Source: Ramlibacter cellulosilyticus
Lineage (GTDB): Bacteria > Pseudomonadota > Gammaproteobacteria > Burkholderiales > Burkholderiaceae_C
Length of the DNA: 64,000 nt
NCBI RefSeq assembly: GCF_014297465.1
Contig: NZ_JACORT010000001.1
Coordinates: forward strand, 124,001 to 188,000
Direction: 5' to 3'
This document shows positions 23,665-32,463 of this stretch, in pieces. The notes beneath the pieces are model-generated. The model was not told the DNA's origin. It did no database searches and was given only the letters and a program-made list of their open reading frames with translations. Position 1 is the first letter of the stretch; each line of letters starts with the position of its first letter. The position numbers and the translations under genes were made by a program.

Positions 23665-24735
23665 ATGAGGCATTCGCGCGTGGTCGTCACCCGCTTCGGC
23701 GGGCCCGAGGTCCTGCAGGTCGTCGAGGAAGAGGTTCCCGAGCCCGGCGCGGGCGAAGTGCGGGTGCGCGTGCTGGCCGCGGGCGTTTCGCTGCCGGACG
23801 TCATGATGCGCGAGGGCATCCATCCGGAGCACCACCAGCCGCCTTTCACGCCCGGATGGGACCTGGTGGGCGTGGTCGACGGGCTCGGCGCCGGCGTCAC
23901 GGGCTTCGCGCCAGGCCAGGTGGTTGCGGCCGTGCCCATCATCGGTGCGTACGCGGAGTACGTGTGCCTGCCGCAAGCTGAACTCGTGGACGTGCCACCA
24001 GGGCTGGACGCCGCCGAGGCCGTGAGCCTCGGCCTCAACTACGTCACGGCCTGGCAGATGCTGCATCGCGCTGCGCGCGTGCAGCCGGGGCAGCGCATCC
24101 TCGTCCACGGCGCCTCGGGCGGCGTGGGCAGCGCACTGCTGCAGCTGGGGCGGCTCGCTGGTGCCACGATGTACGGCACCTGCTCGGCGCATGCGGCGGA
24201 AGTTGTCAGAGGCGAAGGTGCGACGCCCATCGATTACGCGCAGCAGGACTTCGTGCAGGAGATGCGCAAGCTGCCCGGCGGCGGCGTGGACGTGGTCTTC
24301 GACAGCGTGGGCGGCGCGCACATCTGGCGTTCGCGCCGGGCGCTGCGCCGCGGCGGCAAGGTCGTTGCATTCGGGCTCACGGGTTCGCTGCGCGGCGGGC
24401 GTGTCGCGGGCGGCAAGCCGCACCGGCTGCGCGGGCTCGCCATGTTCGGCCTGTCCCTCGCCGCGAGCCGGCTGCTCCCCGGCAACAGGCATGTCGTCCC
24501 CTACAGCATCCAGTGGATGAAGCGGCACCACCCGGACTGGTTCGCCGCCGACCTGCGTGCGCTCCTCGAGCTGCTGCGCGAGGGGCGCATCCGCCCGATC
24601 GTGGCGCAGCGTTTTGCCATCACCGAGGCGCGGCAGGCGCAGGAGCTGCTCGGGCGGGGCCGCGTGGTCGGGAAGATCGTGCTGGTGGGGCGTCCTGCGC
24701 CCAGCAAGACCGGAGACGAGACGCAGCGGACGTAG
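23665..24735 (+). CDS. NADPH:quinone reductase-like MDR family oxidoreductase
   Basis: A 356-residue medium-chain reductase/dehydrogenase without the structural zinc cysteines. The GroES-like N-terminal domain has VLAAGVSLPDVMMREG. The nucleotide-binding motif is HGASGGVGSALLQLGRL. The C-terminal section is QRFAITEARQAQELLGRGRV. It probably reduces quinones or enones with NADPH. The ribosome binding site GGAGG lies at 23653-23657. The last residues and the TAG stop fall within the left arm of a long inverted repeat, so insertion of that repeat probably redefined the C-terminus (APSKTGDETQRT). Confidence 0.9.
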   Translation: MRHSRVVVTRFGGPEVLQVVEEEVPEPGAGEVRVRVLAAGVSLPDVMMREGIHPEHHQPPFTPGWDLVGVVDGLGAGVTGFAPGQVVAAVPIIGAYAEYVCLPQAELVDVPPGLDAAEAVSLGLNYVTAWQMLHRAARVQPGQRILVHGASGGVGSALLQLGRLAGATMYGTCSAHAAEVVRGEGATPIDYAQQDFVQEMRKLPGGGVDVVFDSVGGAHIWRSRRALRRGGKVVAFGLTGSLRGGRVAGGKPHRLRGLAMFGLSLAASRLLPGNRHVVPYSIQWMKRHHPDWFAADLRALLELLREGRIRPIVAQRFAITEARQAQELLGRGRVVGKIVLVGRPAPSKTGDETQRT

Positions 24736-24799
24736 GGTGTGCAGCTTTGCTGCGCACCATTGGAGCGCCGACAGTGCGCAGCGAAGCTGCACACCCTAC
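24732..24799. repeat. Long inverted repeat (REP/MITE-like palindrome)
   Basis: Two 26-base arms (24732-24757 and 24774-24799) are inverted copies differing at one position, around a 16-base spacer. The arms begin GTAGGGTGTGCAGC and end ...GCTGCACACCCTAC. The element is isolated, supplies the stop codon of the quinone reductase gene and would form a very stable hairpin. The form resembles extragenic palindromic repeats of Burkholderiales genomes; copy number cannot be judged here. Confidence 0.8.
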
Positions 24800-24804
24800 C
24801 TTTC

Positions 24805-24827
24805 GCCAGGGAAGCTCATCCCCTGGC
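24805..24827. terminator. Hairpin downstream of quinone reductase
   Basis: Perfect 7-base stem GCCAGGG / CCCTGGC around a nine-base loop, immediately after the long inverted repeat and 145 bases before bactofilin. No T-tract follows, so it is only a candidate terminator. Confidence 0.3.
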
Positions 24828-24971
24828 GGCGGCGTCGTCCCGCAGCCGGACGTGCACGCGAGCAGCCGTCCGACGCGAACTTGCACGACAGTCGACGTTG
24901 CCCGGCTCGCCCATGCGTCAGGATGCGATCCATCGGCCTGCCACGCAGGCCTCAGCATTCAGGAGCATTCC

Positions 24972-25379
24972 ATGTTCGGCAAGAAGGACAACTCTTCCAT
25001 CAAGACCCTCATCGCGCACGGCACGCGCATCGACGGCGACATGAAGTTCGAGGACGGGCTGCGGGTCGACGGCGAGGTCTACGGCATGATCCAGGCCGGT
25101 TCCGAGCGTGGCAGCCTGCTGGTGATCTCGGAAGGCGCGGTGGTGGAGGGCGGCGTGAAGGCCGACCACATCATCATCAACGGCACGGTGAAGGGGCCGG
25201 TGGAAGCCGTCGAGGTGCTCGAGCTGCAGGCGAAGGCGCGCATCGAAGGGGACGTCCAGTACCGGGCCCTGGAGATGCACCAGGGCGCCACCATCCTCGG
25301 CCAGCTGCGCCCCATGGCCACCGCCGCGGACGTGCAGGACGACAAGCCCCTGTTCAGGCTCGCCGCCAAGCGCGCCTGA
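24972..25379 (+). CDS. Bactofilin (polymer-forming cytoskeletal protein)
   Basis: A 135-residue DUF583 protein. The central right-handed beta-helix repeats appear as GTRIDGDMKFEDGLRVDGEV, GAVVEGGVKADHIIINGTV and ARIEGDVQYRALEMHQGATI. The N-terminus MFGKKDNSS is the usual short, lipid-directed tail. Bactofilins polymerise without nucleotide and scaffold wall enzymes or polar structures. GGAG precedes the ATG at 24972. It converges with the helicase gene, nine bases beyond its stop. Confidence 0.93.
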   Translation: MFGKKDNSSIKTLIAHGTRIDGDMKFEDGLRVDGEVYGMIQAGSERGSLLVISEGAVVEGGVKADHIIINGTVKGPVEAVEVLELQAKARIEGDVQYRALEMHQGATILGQLRPMATAADVQDDKPLFRLAAKRA

Positions 25380-25388
25380 CCGGGCGCG

Positions 25389-28300
25389 TCACCACCGCCG
25401 CCGCTGGAAGGCTTCGCGCGAGGTCATCCCGAAGCCTTCCTGGCGCAGCAGTTCGCGTTCGATGTAGCGGCTCAGCTGCGAGCGCAGCTCCGGCACCGCC
25501 TCGCCGTCCCGGTACACCTGCGGAAACTTGTACGAGAGCCACGCGTAGAGGCTCACGTCCTTGCTCAGGAACTCGGCTTCCTCCAGGAAGCCGGGCAGCC
25601 CTTCCTGCAGCCAGCCGGCGGCGCGGGGCAGGGGCAGCGTGCGGCCCTTCACGAAGGCAAGCAGGCAGGTCTCGAAGAAGGCGAGCTCCTGTTCGCGGTC
25701 GTGCGCGATGGGCGCGCAGCTGAAGGTGAACTTGTCCGCGAGCGACAGCCTGCCCGCCATGCGGTCGACCACGCGCGCCAGGCCGATCTGGTCTTCCAGC
25801 CCCGCGGTCTCGAACAGCGAGCCCTTCGCGGCGATCCGCGTGGCGAAGTAGGAGAGGATGGGCGCGACCTGCTGGGTGCCCAGGAGCTGGGCCAGCGATT
25901 CCACGTGCCACGGGCTGGGCGCGATCGCAAGCGCGGACCGCATCTTCGGCTGCGGCTCGGCGAGCATGCGGCGCACGTGCGGCAGGTCTTCGCGGTCCAG
26001 CGTCGTCACGCGGCCCTCGTCGTGCATTCCGAAGCGCCCCGCGCGGCCGGCGATCTGCTGCACCTCGGATGCGTTCAGCGGGCGCGTCTCCACGCCGTCG
26101 AACTTGTGCACGGTGGAGAACACGACGCGGCGCACGGGCAGGTTCAGGCCCATGCCGATGGCATCGGTGGCCACCACGATGTCCGCCTCGCCACTGGCGA
26201 AGCGCTCGGACTCCGTGCGCCGGACTTCAGGGGCGAGGGCGCCGTAGATCGTGGCGACCGACAGCCCTTGCGAGCGGTAGCGGGCGCTGAGCGTCAGCAC
26301 GTCCTTGCGCGAGAAGGCGATCACCGCGTCGCCCGGCTGCAGGCCGGCCTCGCCGCGCGTGCGCCCGCGGCGCGATCCCACGGGCATGTCTTCCATCACG
26401 AGCGGGGTCTTGCGTTCGAGGTGCACCGTCTCGTGCTTCTCGCCGATGGCTTCCAGCACTTCCACGCAGCGCCTGTGCACCGTGTCCGCGCCGCACACGT
26501 ACACGTCGCGTGCGGGCGCCCCGACGAGGGCCGAGGTCCAGGCCCAGCCGCGCCCCGGGTCCTGCAGCATCTGGATCTCGTCGATCACGGCGACATCGAC
26601 CTCCTGCTCCGGGTTCATCATCTCCACGGTGCAGGCGGTATGGCGCGCGCCTTCCATGCGGTCGTGCTCCTCGCCCGTGAGCAGGTTGCAGGGAATGCCC
26701 TGGGCCACGAGCCGGTCGCGGATCTCCATGGCCAGCAGCCGCAGCGGCGCGAGATAGAGGCCGCTGGACGCCTTCTTCAGCGCCTCGAGTGCCTCGTGCG
26801 TCTTGCCCGAGTTGGTGGGCCCGAGCCGGAAATGGACGGTGCGCTGCAGCGAGCGCGCGAGCGGGAAGGCCTGCGGATAGTCCTTCAGCCGCACGAGTTC
26901 CTGCGCGCGCTCTTCCTCGATGCGCCGCAGCAGCTGGCTCACCGAAGCGACCAGCGTGGTCTTGAGGTCGTCGCCCAGGTCCCGCTGGCGCAGGCCCCTG
27001 GCGAGGGCGGATCGCAGGCCCGCGAGCAGCTCCTGCCGCTGCCCTTGCGAGAGCGCATTGCCGTATTCCGCCACCAGGTCTGCCACCGCATCGGAAATGG
27101 CCTTGCCGATGCCGGCGAGCTTTTCCGGCGCGAAGAACGCACCGACGCGCGCGGACAGGTTGCCCACCTCGCCGGGATTCTTCGGAGCGGGCACGCCGCC
27201 CTGCAGCGCGACGACTGCCGTCCACGTATGTACGTCTTCGGGCGACACGGCGAAGGCCACGGGCACCGACGCCTGCTTCGTGAAGACGAGGAAGCCGTCT
27301 TCCTCCTCGCGCACGTCGCAACCGTGTTCTGCCCGGACCGCGGCGAGGGCGGTCGCCAGGCGACGGCGCGCCTGGATCTTCGCGACGCTGCGCGCGCGGG
27401 CGGACCGCTGCTCCGGCGGCAGCGTCTCGAGGTCGGCGGCGCGCCAGTGCGCGACCTGGTCCTCGGGAATGGCCTGCAGCACCGCGGGGTCGAACAGCAT
27501 CTGCACGCTCTCCTGGCCCGCCTTGCGCGAGGTCCGGCACAGGGCGACCGGCACGCGCTGCAGCGCCGTCCATTCGTCGAGCTCCGCCTTCGTCACGTAC
27601 AGCAGTTCGCGCGCCTCGTCGTAGCCGACGAGGGTGCGCTCCCATTGGTGCTGCGCCAGCTTGCGCTCGCGCGCCTGGCGTTCCCGCTCCAGCTGGTGGG
27701 CCGCCAGCGCTTCGTGCACCGCCGGCGAGAGATCGAAGATCCTGCGCAGCGCCGTCGGCGTGGGGTGCGTTCCGTGCACGTCCTGGAAATCGCCCAGCAG
27801 CGGGCCGGATTGCAGCTGGTCGAAGCTCGCGGGCTCGAAGCGGTCCGGGCCGACGTCCTCGGCCAGCAACCAGGCCTGCAGCGACGCCGCAGCCTGCGCG
27901 AGCCGTGCTTCTTCCGCCGCGCGCTGCTGGGCCAGGCGCAGTTCCTTGCGTTCTTCCTTGCCCGGAACCGGCGCATCGCCTTGCACTTGCCGCAGGCGCT
28001 CGGCACGCTCTTCCGGCCGCCACAGCCGGGGCTGGACGATGTCGCCGCGGGCCAGCGCGGCGGCCAGCTGCTCGCCGGCGCTGCCAAGCTCTTCCAGCAG
28101 TTCCTCCGGACGCGCAGCCTCCGTCCACGCGGCCAGCGCATGCAGGAGCTTCAGGCACGCAGCGACGAGGGGCTCGCCGCCCTGGCGCACGAACGCCGCG
28201 CCGAACCCTGCATCGGCCACGGACGCGGCGATGCGCGCTTCCAGCTCAGGTAGCGGCGGCGTGCGCCAGAGCCCGCGGAGGCTGGATCGCAGCTTGGGAG

Positions 28301-28430
28301 AGACGTCGCCCGAATGCGCCACGGCACGGGCGAGGAACGCGACCTGCTCGTACACCACCCAGTTCGGATGGGCGAGAGGCAGCTCGGAGGCGAGGGAGGC
28401 GGGTCGTTCGTCAGGGAAAGTGAGGGACAT
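25389..28430 (-). CDS. SUV3-like superfamily 2 RNA/DNA helicase with long N-terminal extension
   Basis: A 1013-residue protein. The C-terminal half matches the mitochondrial SUV3 helicase layout: Walker A GPTNSGKT (Lys543), APLRLLAMEIRDRL, DEIQMLQDPGRGWAWT in place of DEAD, VCGAD, IYGALAPEVRRTESERFASG, VATDAIGMGLNLPV and QQIAGRAGRFG. After that comes a SUV3-type C-terminal region. The first 500 residues carry charged coiled coil (about 165-200 and 235-265) and no domain I recognise. It presumably unwinds RNA for decay. It is divergent from rhlE with a 60-base gap, so the two RNA helicases share a control region. Confidence 0.9.
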   Translation of the reverse strand: MSLTFPDERPASLASELPLAHPNWVVYEQVAFLARAVAHSGDVSPKLRSSLRGLWRTPPLPELEARIAASVADAGFGAAFVRQGGEPLVAACLKLLHALAAWTEAARPEELLEELGSAGEQLAAALARGDIVQPRLWRPEERAERLRQVQGDAPVPGKEERKELRLAQQRAAEEARLAQAAASLQAWLLAEDVGPDRFEPASFDQLQSGPLLGDFQDVHGTHPTPTALRRIFDLSPAVHEALAAHQLERERQARERKLAQHQWERTLVGYDEARELLYVTKAELDEWTALQRVPVALCRTSRKAGQESVQMLFDPAVLQAIPEDQVAHWRAADLETLPPEQRSARARSVAKIQARRRLATALAAVRAEHGCDVREEEDGFLVFTKQASVPVAFAVSPEDVHTWTAVVALQGGVPAPKNPGEVGNLSARVGAFFAPEKLAGIGKAISDAVADLVAEYGNALSQGQRQELLAGLRSALARGLRQRDLGDDLKTTLVASVSQLLRRIEEERAQELVRLKDYPQAFPLARSLQRTVHFRLGPTNSGKTHEALEALKKASSGLYLAPLRLLAMEIRDRLVAQGIPCNLLTGEEHDRMEGARHTACTVEMMNPEQEVDVAVIDEIQMLQDPGRGWAWTSALVGAPARDVYVCGADTVHRRCVEVLEAIGEKHETVHLERKTPLVMEDMPVGSRRGRTRGEAGLQPGDAVIAFSRKDVLTLSARYRSQGLSVATIYGALAPEVRRTESERFASGEADIVVATDAIGMGLNLPVRRVVFSTVHKFDGVETRPLNASEVQQIAGRAGRFGMHDEGRVTTLDREDLPHVRRMLAEPQPKMRSALAIAPSPWHVESLAQLLGTQQVAPILSYFATRIAAKGSLFETAGLEDQIGLARVVDRMAGRLSLADKFTFSCAPIAHDREQELAFFETCLLAFVKGRTLPLPRAAGWLQEGLPGFLEEAEFLSKDVSLYAWLSYKFPQVYRDGEAVPELRSQLSRYIERELLRQEGFGMTSREAFQRRRW

Positions 28431-28499
28431 CGATTCTTCTGGGACCTACCGAACTGCGTCCGGCAGCGCGATTTTCAAGCATGGCGGCGCATGCGCCCT

Positions 28500-29768
28500 A
28501 TGATCCTGCGTACTTTGACCTTCGCATCGTTGGGACTCTCGCCGGCACTCGCGCATGCATGCGCCGAAGCCGGCTTCATGGCGCCGTCGCCGATCCAGGT
28601 GGAGGCCATCCCGCCCCTGCTGCGCGGCCAGGACCTGCTGGGCCTGGCGCCCACCGGCTCGGGCAAGACCGCCGCCTTCGTGCTGCCGCTGCTGCAGCGC
28701 CTGCTGGCCAGCCACCCGGGCGGCTACCGCAAGGTGCGCGTGCTGGTGCTCGTGCCCACGCGCGAACTGGCCGCCCAGGTGGGCGACGTGTTCCTGCGCC
28801 TCGCGCCTGCGTCCGACCGGCCGCTGAAAGTCGCGGTGCTCCACGGCGGCGTCTCCGTGAATCCCCAGATGCTGCGGCTGCGCTCCGGGGCCGACATCGT
28901 CGTCGCGACGCCGGGCCGCCTGCTGGACCTGCTCGATCGCAACGCGGTGCGGCTGGACGCCGTGCAGGTGCTGGTGCTCGACGAAGCCGACCGCCTGCTG
29001 GACCTGGGCTTCGCCGCCGAACGCGAGCGCGTGCTGGGCGTGCTGCCCGGGCGGCGGCAGAACGTGCTGTTCTCGGCGACCTTCCCGCCGGACGTCGAGG
29101 ACCTCGCCGGCGCGCTGCTGCACGACGCGGTGCGCGTGGAGGCGGAGACCCAGGTCGAGGCCGCGCCGGACATCGAACAGCGGACGATCGCCGTCGACGC
29201 CGCGCGCCGCACGGAGCTGCTGCGCCACCTGGTGCAGCAGGGCGGGTGGCGCCGCGTGCTGGTCTTCGTGGCCACGCGCCACGCCACCGAGCACGTCGCG
29301 CGCAAGCTGGCCGGCCGCGGCGTGCCGGCCGCGCCGCTGCACGGCGAGCTGAGCCAGTCGCAGCGCACGGGGGTGCTGCGGGACTTCCGCGAAGGCGGGC
29401 TGGACGTGCTCGTGACGACGGACCTGGCCGCCCGCGGCATCGACGTGCCCGGCCTGCCCGTGGTCGTGAACTACGACCTGCCGCGCTCTCCCGACGACTA
29501 CGTGCACCGCATCGGCCGCACGGCCCGCGCGGGCGCGCGCGGCACGGCGGTGAGCTTCGTGAGCGCGGCCTCCGAGGCGCACATGCGCCTGATCGAGAAG
29601 CGGCAGGGCGTGCGCCTCGCGCGCGAGCAGGTCGCCGGCTTCGAGCCCGTGGAGGTGGAGCCGCCTGCGCCGCCCGACGCGGGCGTCGGCGGCATCAAGG
29701 GCAGGCGGCCGAGCAAGAAGGACAAGTTGCGGGCCGCGGCGGCGAAGGCGCAAGGGAACGGCGGCTAG
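28500..29768 (+). CDS. rhlE: DEAD-box ATP-dependent RNA helicase, RhlE type
   Basis: A 422-residue helicase with the full motif set: Q motif region FMAPSPIQVEAIP, APTGSGKT, PTRELAAQV, TPGRLLDLL, DEADRLLDLGF, SATFPP, VFVATRHATEHVA, TTDLAARGIDVPG and HRIGRTARAG. The basic C-terminal tail (KGRRPSKKDKLRAAAAK) fits the RhlE group. It acts in RNA remodelling, decay and ribosome assembly. Two in-frame ATGs exist, 28491 and 28500; neither has a strong ribosome binding site. Confidence 0.93.
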   Translation: MILRTLTFASLGLSPALAHACAEAGFMAPSPIQVEAIPPLLRGQDLLGLAPTGSGKTAAFVLPLLQRLLASHPGGYRKVRVLVLVPTRELAAQVGDVFLRLAPASDRPLKVAVLHGGVSVNPQMLRLRSGADIVVATPGRLLDLLDRNAVRLDAVQVLVLDEADRLLDLGFAAERERVLGVLPGRRQNVLFSATFPPDVEDLAGALLHDAVRVEAETQVEAAPDIEQRTIAVDAARRTELLRHLVQQGGWRRVLVFVATRHATEHVARKLAGRGVPAAPLHGELSQSQRTGVLRDFREGGLDVLVTTDLAARGIDVPGLPVVVNYDLPRSPDDYVHRIGRTARAGARGTAVSFVSAASEAHMRLIEKRQGVRLAREQVAGFEPVEVEPPAPPDAGVGGIKGRRPSKKDKLRAAAAKAQGNGG

Positions 29769-29778
29769 CGCAACTTGG

Positions 29779-29798
29779 CCGGAATTCGGGGATTCCGG
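29779..29798. terminator. Hairpin between rhlE and the MFS gene
   Basis: Perfect 7-base stem CCGGAAT / ATTCCGG around TCGGGG, 10 bases after the rhlE stop. No T-run follows. It could be a weak terminator or an operator for the MFS gene, whose promoter-like elements (TTGCGG 29812-29817, CACAAT 29836-29841) lie just beyond. Confidence 0.35.
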
Positions 29799-29848
29799 GC
29801 GGATCCGCGCATTGCGGCCCTGGCGCGGCCGTGCCCACAATAGCCGCC

Positions 29849-31075
29849 ATGGACGCTTCCCGCCCCGCCCACCCCGGCAACTCGATGGCCACCCAGTGGC
29901 TGCTGAACATCGGCCATGCCATCGACCACATGTTCCTGCTGATCTTCGCCACGGCGGTGACCAGCATCGCCAGCGACTTCGGCATCGCGCGGTGGGAAGA
30001 CCTCATGCCCTACAGCGTGGGCGCGTTCTTCTTCTTCGGCATCGGCTCGCTGCCTTCCGGCCGGCTGGGGGACCACTGGGGCCGCCGCAAGATGATGGTG
30101 GTGTTCTTCTTCGGGATGGGCGCCGCCGCGCTGCTGGTCAGCGCCACGCAGTCCCCGCTGCAGATGGCGCTGGCCCTGGCGCTCCTGGGTTGCTTCGCCT
30201 CCATCTACCACCCGGTCGGCATTCCCATGCTCGTGCAATCCGCCGTCCGGCCCGGCCTGACCATCGGCATCAACGGCCTGGTGGGCAACCTCGGGGTGGC
30301 CGTCGCGGCCGTCACGACGGGCTTCCTCGTCAAGTACGTCGGCTGGCGCATGGCCTTCGCGGTCCCGGGCGTCCTCTGCCTCGTCTTCGGTTGCGCCTTC
30401 GCCATCCTGGCGACGCGCGAGCAGGCCGCGCCCGCGAAGAAGAAGGCGGGTGCCGCCGTTTCCGCGCCGGGCGTGTCGATGGCCAGGCTGCTGCTCGTGA
30501 TGACGGTGGCCGCGACCAGCGGCAGCCTGCTGTTCAACTTCTCGACGAACAGCAACTACGAACTGCTCACGGACAAGCTGCGCAGCATCCTGGGCGATCC
30601 CGCCCGCATCGGCGCGCTGCTGGCCGGCGTCTATGCCGCCGCGTCGCTGGCGCAGGTCATCGTGGGCCACCTCATCGACCGCATGCCGCTCAAGCGGCTG
30701 TACCTCGGGATCGTCGGCGCGCAGGCGATCCTGCTCGCCCTGGCAACGGTGACGGACGGCTGGGTGTTCTACGGGCTGCAGTTCCTGTTCATGGCTGCGA
30801 TCTTCGGTGCCATCCCCTTCACGGACGCGATGATCGTGCGCTTCGTCGACGACAGCATGCGCTCGCGCGTGTCGGGCATGCGCCTGGCCGTGTCCCTCGG
30901 GGCGAGCTCGATCGCGGTCTGGATGATCGGCCCCGTGGTCAAGCAGGCGGGCTTCGCGACCCTGCTCGGGGTGATGACCGCAACCGCGGTCCTTTCGCTC
31001 CTGGTCCTGACGCAGCTGCCCGCCACGCCTGCGCCCAGGCGCGCGGATGCGTCACCGGTCCCGAAGCCGGCCTAG
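29849..31075 (+). CDS. MFS transporter
   Basis: A 408-residue major facilitator with about 12 membrane segments and a central charged loop (EQAAPAKKKAG, about residue 195). Motif A is GRLGDHWGRRKMM between helices 2 and 3. The HAIDHMFLLIFATAV and YHPVGIPMLVQSAV stretches resemble the fosmidomycin-resistance (Fsr) branch, so drug or metabolite efflux is possible. A CACAAT element ends seven bases before the ATG, with TTGCGG 18 bases upstream of it, suggesting a leaderless message. The stop overlaps the convergent proQ-like gene by four bases. Confidence 0.88.
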   Translation: MDASRPAHPGNSMATQWLLNIGHAIDHMFLLIFATAVTSIASDFGIARWEDLMPYSVGAFFFFGIGSLPSGRLGDHWGRRKMMVVFFFGMGAAALLVSATQSPLQMALALALLGCFASIYHPVGIPMLVQSAVRPGLTIGINGLVGNLGVAVAAVTTGFLVKYVGWRMAFAVPGVLCLVFGCAFAILATREQAAPAKKKAGAAVSAPGVSMARLLLVMTVAATSGSLLFNFSTNSNYELLTDKLRSILGDPARIGALLAGVYAAASLAQVIVGHLIDRMPLKRLYLGIVGAQAILLALATVTDGWVFYGLQFLFMAAIFGAIPFTDAMIVRFVDDSMRSRVSGMRLAVSLGASSIAVWMIGPVVKQAGFATLLGVMTATAVLSLLVLTQLPATPAPRRADASPVPKPA

Positions 31076-31662
31076 CCGAGGAGCTTCTTCGCTTCCTTCG
31101 GGTCCAGCCCGTACATCTCGGCGAACTCGGCCACCGTCTTGCCGCTGGCCTGGAAGGCGTTCTGCAGGGCCTGGCGGCGCGCGCCCCTCTCCGCCACGAG
31201 CGACAGCGCGTCCTCCAGGATCGCATGCACGTCGTCGTCGTGCGACGTGAAACGCTCGCGGTAGGCTTCGCGGCTCATCCCGGACGCCTCGATGGCGGCG
31301 GCCAGCTGCGCGACGGCTCGCTCGCGCGCCTGCTCCGGCGCCTTGCCGCTGCGGCGGCGGTACAGCTCCAGGACGGCGTGGTGCACGTGCTCGGGCGCGA
31401 CGGGCTCCACCGGCTTCGCCTGCAGGTCGTGGCGGGGCAGCCCGGAAGCCACGGCCTCGATGTAGCGCGTGGAGCGCGTGTGCAGCCCCAGCGCCACCTT
31501 GAGCTCGGCCGCCGGCAGCGCCTCCGGGTGCGCCGCCACGAGGTCTTCGAAGACGCCGAGCTTGAGCGGCAGGAACCGGGCACCGAACAGCCGCGGATAC
31601 AGCTCGAAAAGTTTATGGAGGAGCGGATGGACGGGCCGGGGAGGCTTGCGGGTCGTGTTCAT
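31072..31662 (-). CDS. ProQ/FinO-domain RNA chaperone
   Basis: A 196-residue protein. The central FinO-fold domain (about residues 15-125) carries PLLHKLFELYPRLFGARFLPL, KLGVFEDLVAAHPE, LHTRSTRYIEAVASG and RHDLQAKPVEPV. The C-terminal part is helical and ends DPKEAKKLLG. ProQ-family proteins bind structured small RNAs and mRNA 3' ends. The start is the ATG at 31662 (MNTTRKPPRPVH). It is divergent from the SWIB gene with 44 bases between starts. Confidence 0.9.
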   Translation of the reverse strand: MNTTRKPPRPVHPLLHKLFELYPRLFGARFLPLKLGVFEDLVAAHPEALPAAELKVALGLHTRSTRYIEAVASGLPRHDLQAKPVEPVAPEHVHHAVLELYRRRSGKAPEQARERAVAQLAAAIEASGMSREAYRERFTSHDDDVHAILEDALSLVAERGARRQALQNAFQASGKTVAEFAEMYGLDPKEAKKLLG

Positions 31663-31706
31663 GGCAGGGTCGGGTATTCTGCCGGCTTTCGTACCAGGGA
31701 AACCGA

Positions 31707-31979
31707 ATGTCGACCTCCGAAGCACCCAAGAAGAATTCCGCCTTCATGAAGGCCCTGAAGCCCAGCCCCCAGCTGGCCGCCGTGATCGGCCCGGACCCCG
31801 TGCCGCGCACGGAGGTCACCAAGAAGCTCTGGGACTACATCAAGCAGAACAACCTGCAGAACCCCGCGAACAAGCGCAACATCCTCTGCGACGACAAGCT
31901 CAAGGCCGTCATGGGCAAGGACGAAGTCACGATGTTCGAGATGACGGGCCTCGTGGGCAAGCACCTGAGCGAGTCCTGA
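31707..31979 (+). CDS. SWIB/MDM2 domain protein
   Basis: A 90-residue protein that is almost entirely one SWIB domain: LKPSPQLAAVIGPDPVPRTE, KKLWDYIKQNNLQNPANKRN and ILCDDKLKAVMGKDEVTMFE. The domain is best known from eukaryotic chromatin remodellers and from Chlamydia; free-standing copies occur in some proteobacteria, where the function is open. AGGGAA precedes the ATG, and a TATTCT -10-like element lies about 30 bases upstream. The GFA gene follows after four bases. Confidence 0.92.
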   Translation: MSTSEAPKKNSAFMKALKPSPQLAAVIGPDPVPRTEVTKKLWDYIKQNNLQNPANKRNILCDDKLKAVMGKDEVTMFEMTGLVGKHLSES

Positions 31980-31983
31980 GCCC

Positions 31984-32394
31984 GTGCTTTCCGGAAGCTG
32001 CGCCTGCGGCGCCGTCCGCTACGCCTGCGCCGGCGAGCCCGTCGCGATGCTGAACTGCCATTGCGGCGACTGCCAGCGTGCGAGCGGGGCGCCGTTCGCG
32101 TCGGGCGTGGTCGTGCGGACCGCGGACCTCGCGATCTCCGGCACGCCGAAGGCCTACGCGGTGCGCGCCAGCAGCGGCAGGATGACGACGCGCGGCTTCT
32201 GCGGGGACTGCGGCACGCCGCTGTTCACGCAGGGCGAAGCCAACGCGCAGTTCACGTCGATCCGCTTCCCCACGCTGGACGATGCCTCCGGCTTCGCGCC
32301 GATGCTGGACATCTGGACGTCGCGCGCGCAGCCCTGGGTGTGCCTCGACGAGAAGATCCCCCACTTCCCCGAGTCGCCGCAGCCGCCGGCGTGA
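31984..32394 (+). CDS. GFA-family (glutathione-dependent formaldehyde-activating-like) zinc protein
   Basis: A 136-residue Mss4-like fold protein with the zinc cysteine set CACGAVRY (Cys6, Cys8), NCHCGDCQRASG and FCGDCGTPLF. The family includes a formaldehyde-glutathione condensing enzyme, but most members are uncharacterised. The start is GTG at 31984, four bases after the SWIB stop, so translation is probably coupled. The 69-base gap to the ABC operon carries its promoter. Confidence 0.9.
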   Translation: MLSGSCACGAVRYACAGEPVAMLNCHCGDCQRASGAPFASGVVVRTADLAISGTPKAYAVRASSGRMTTRGFCGDCGTPLFTQGEANAQFTSIRFPTLDDASGFAPMLDIWTSRAQPWVCLDEKIPHFPESPQPPA

Positions 32395-32463
32395 CGACAC
32401 GGGGACGCAGGACGCGGGTTTCTCCGCTTTCTCCGTCGCGGCCCCTTGTCTACCTTCGGCCGC

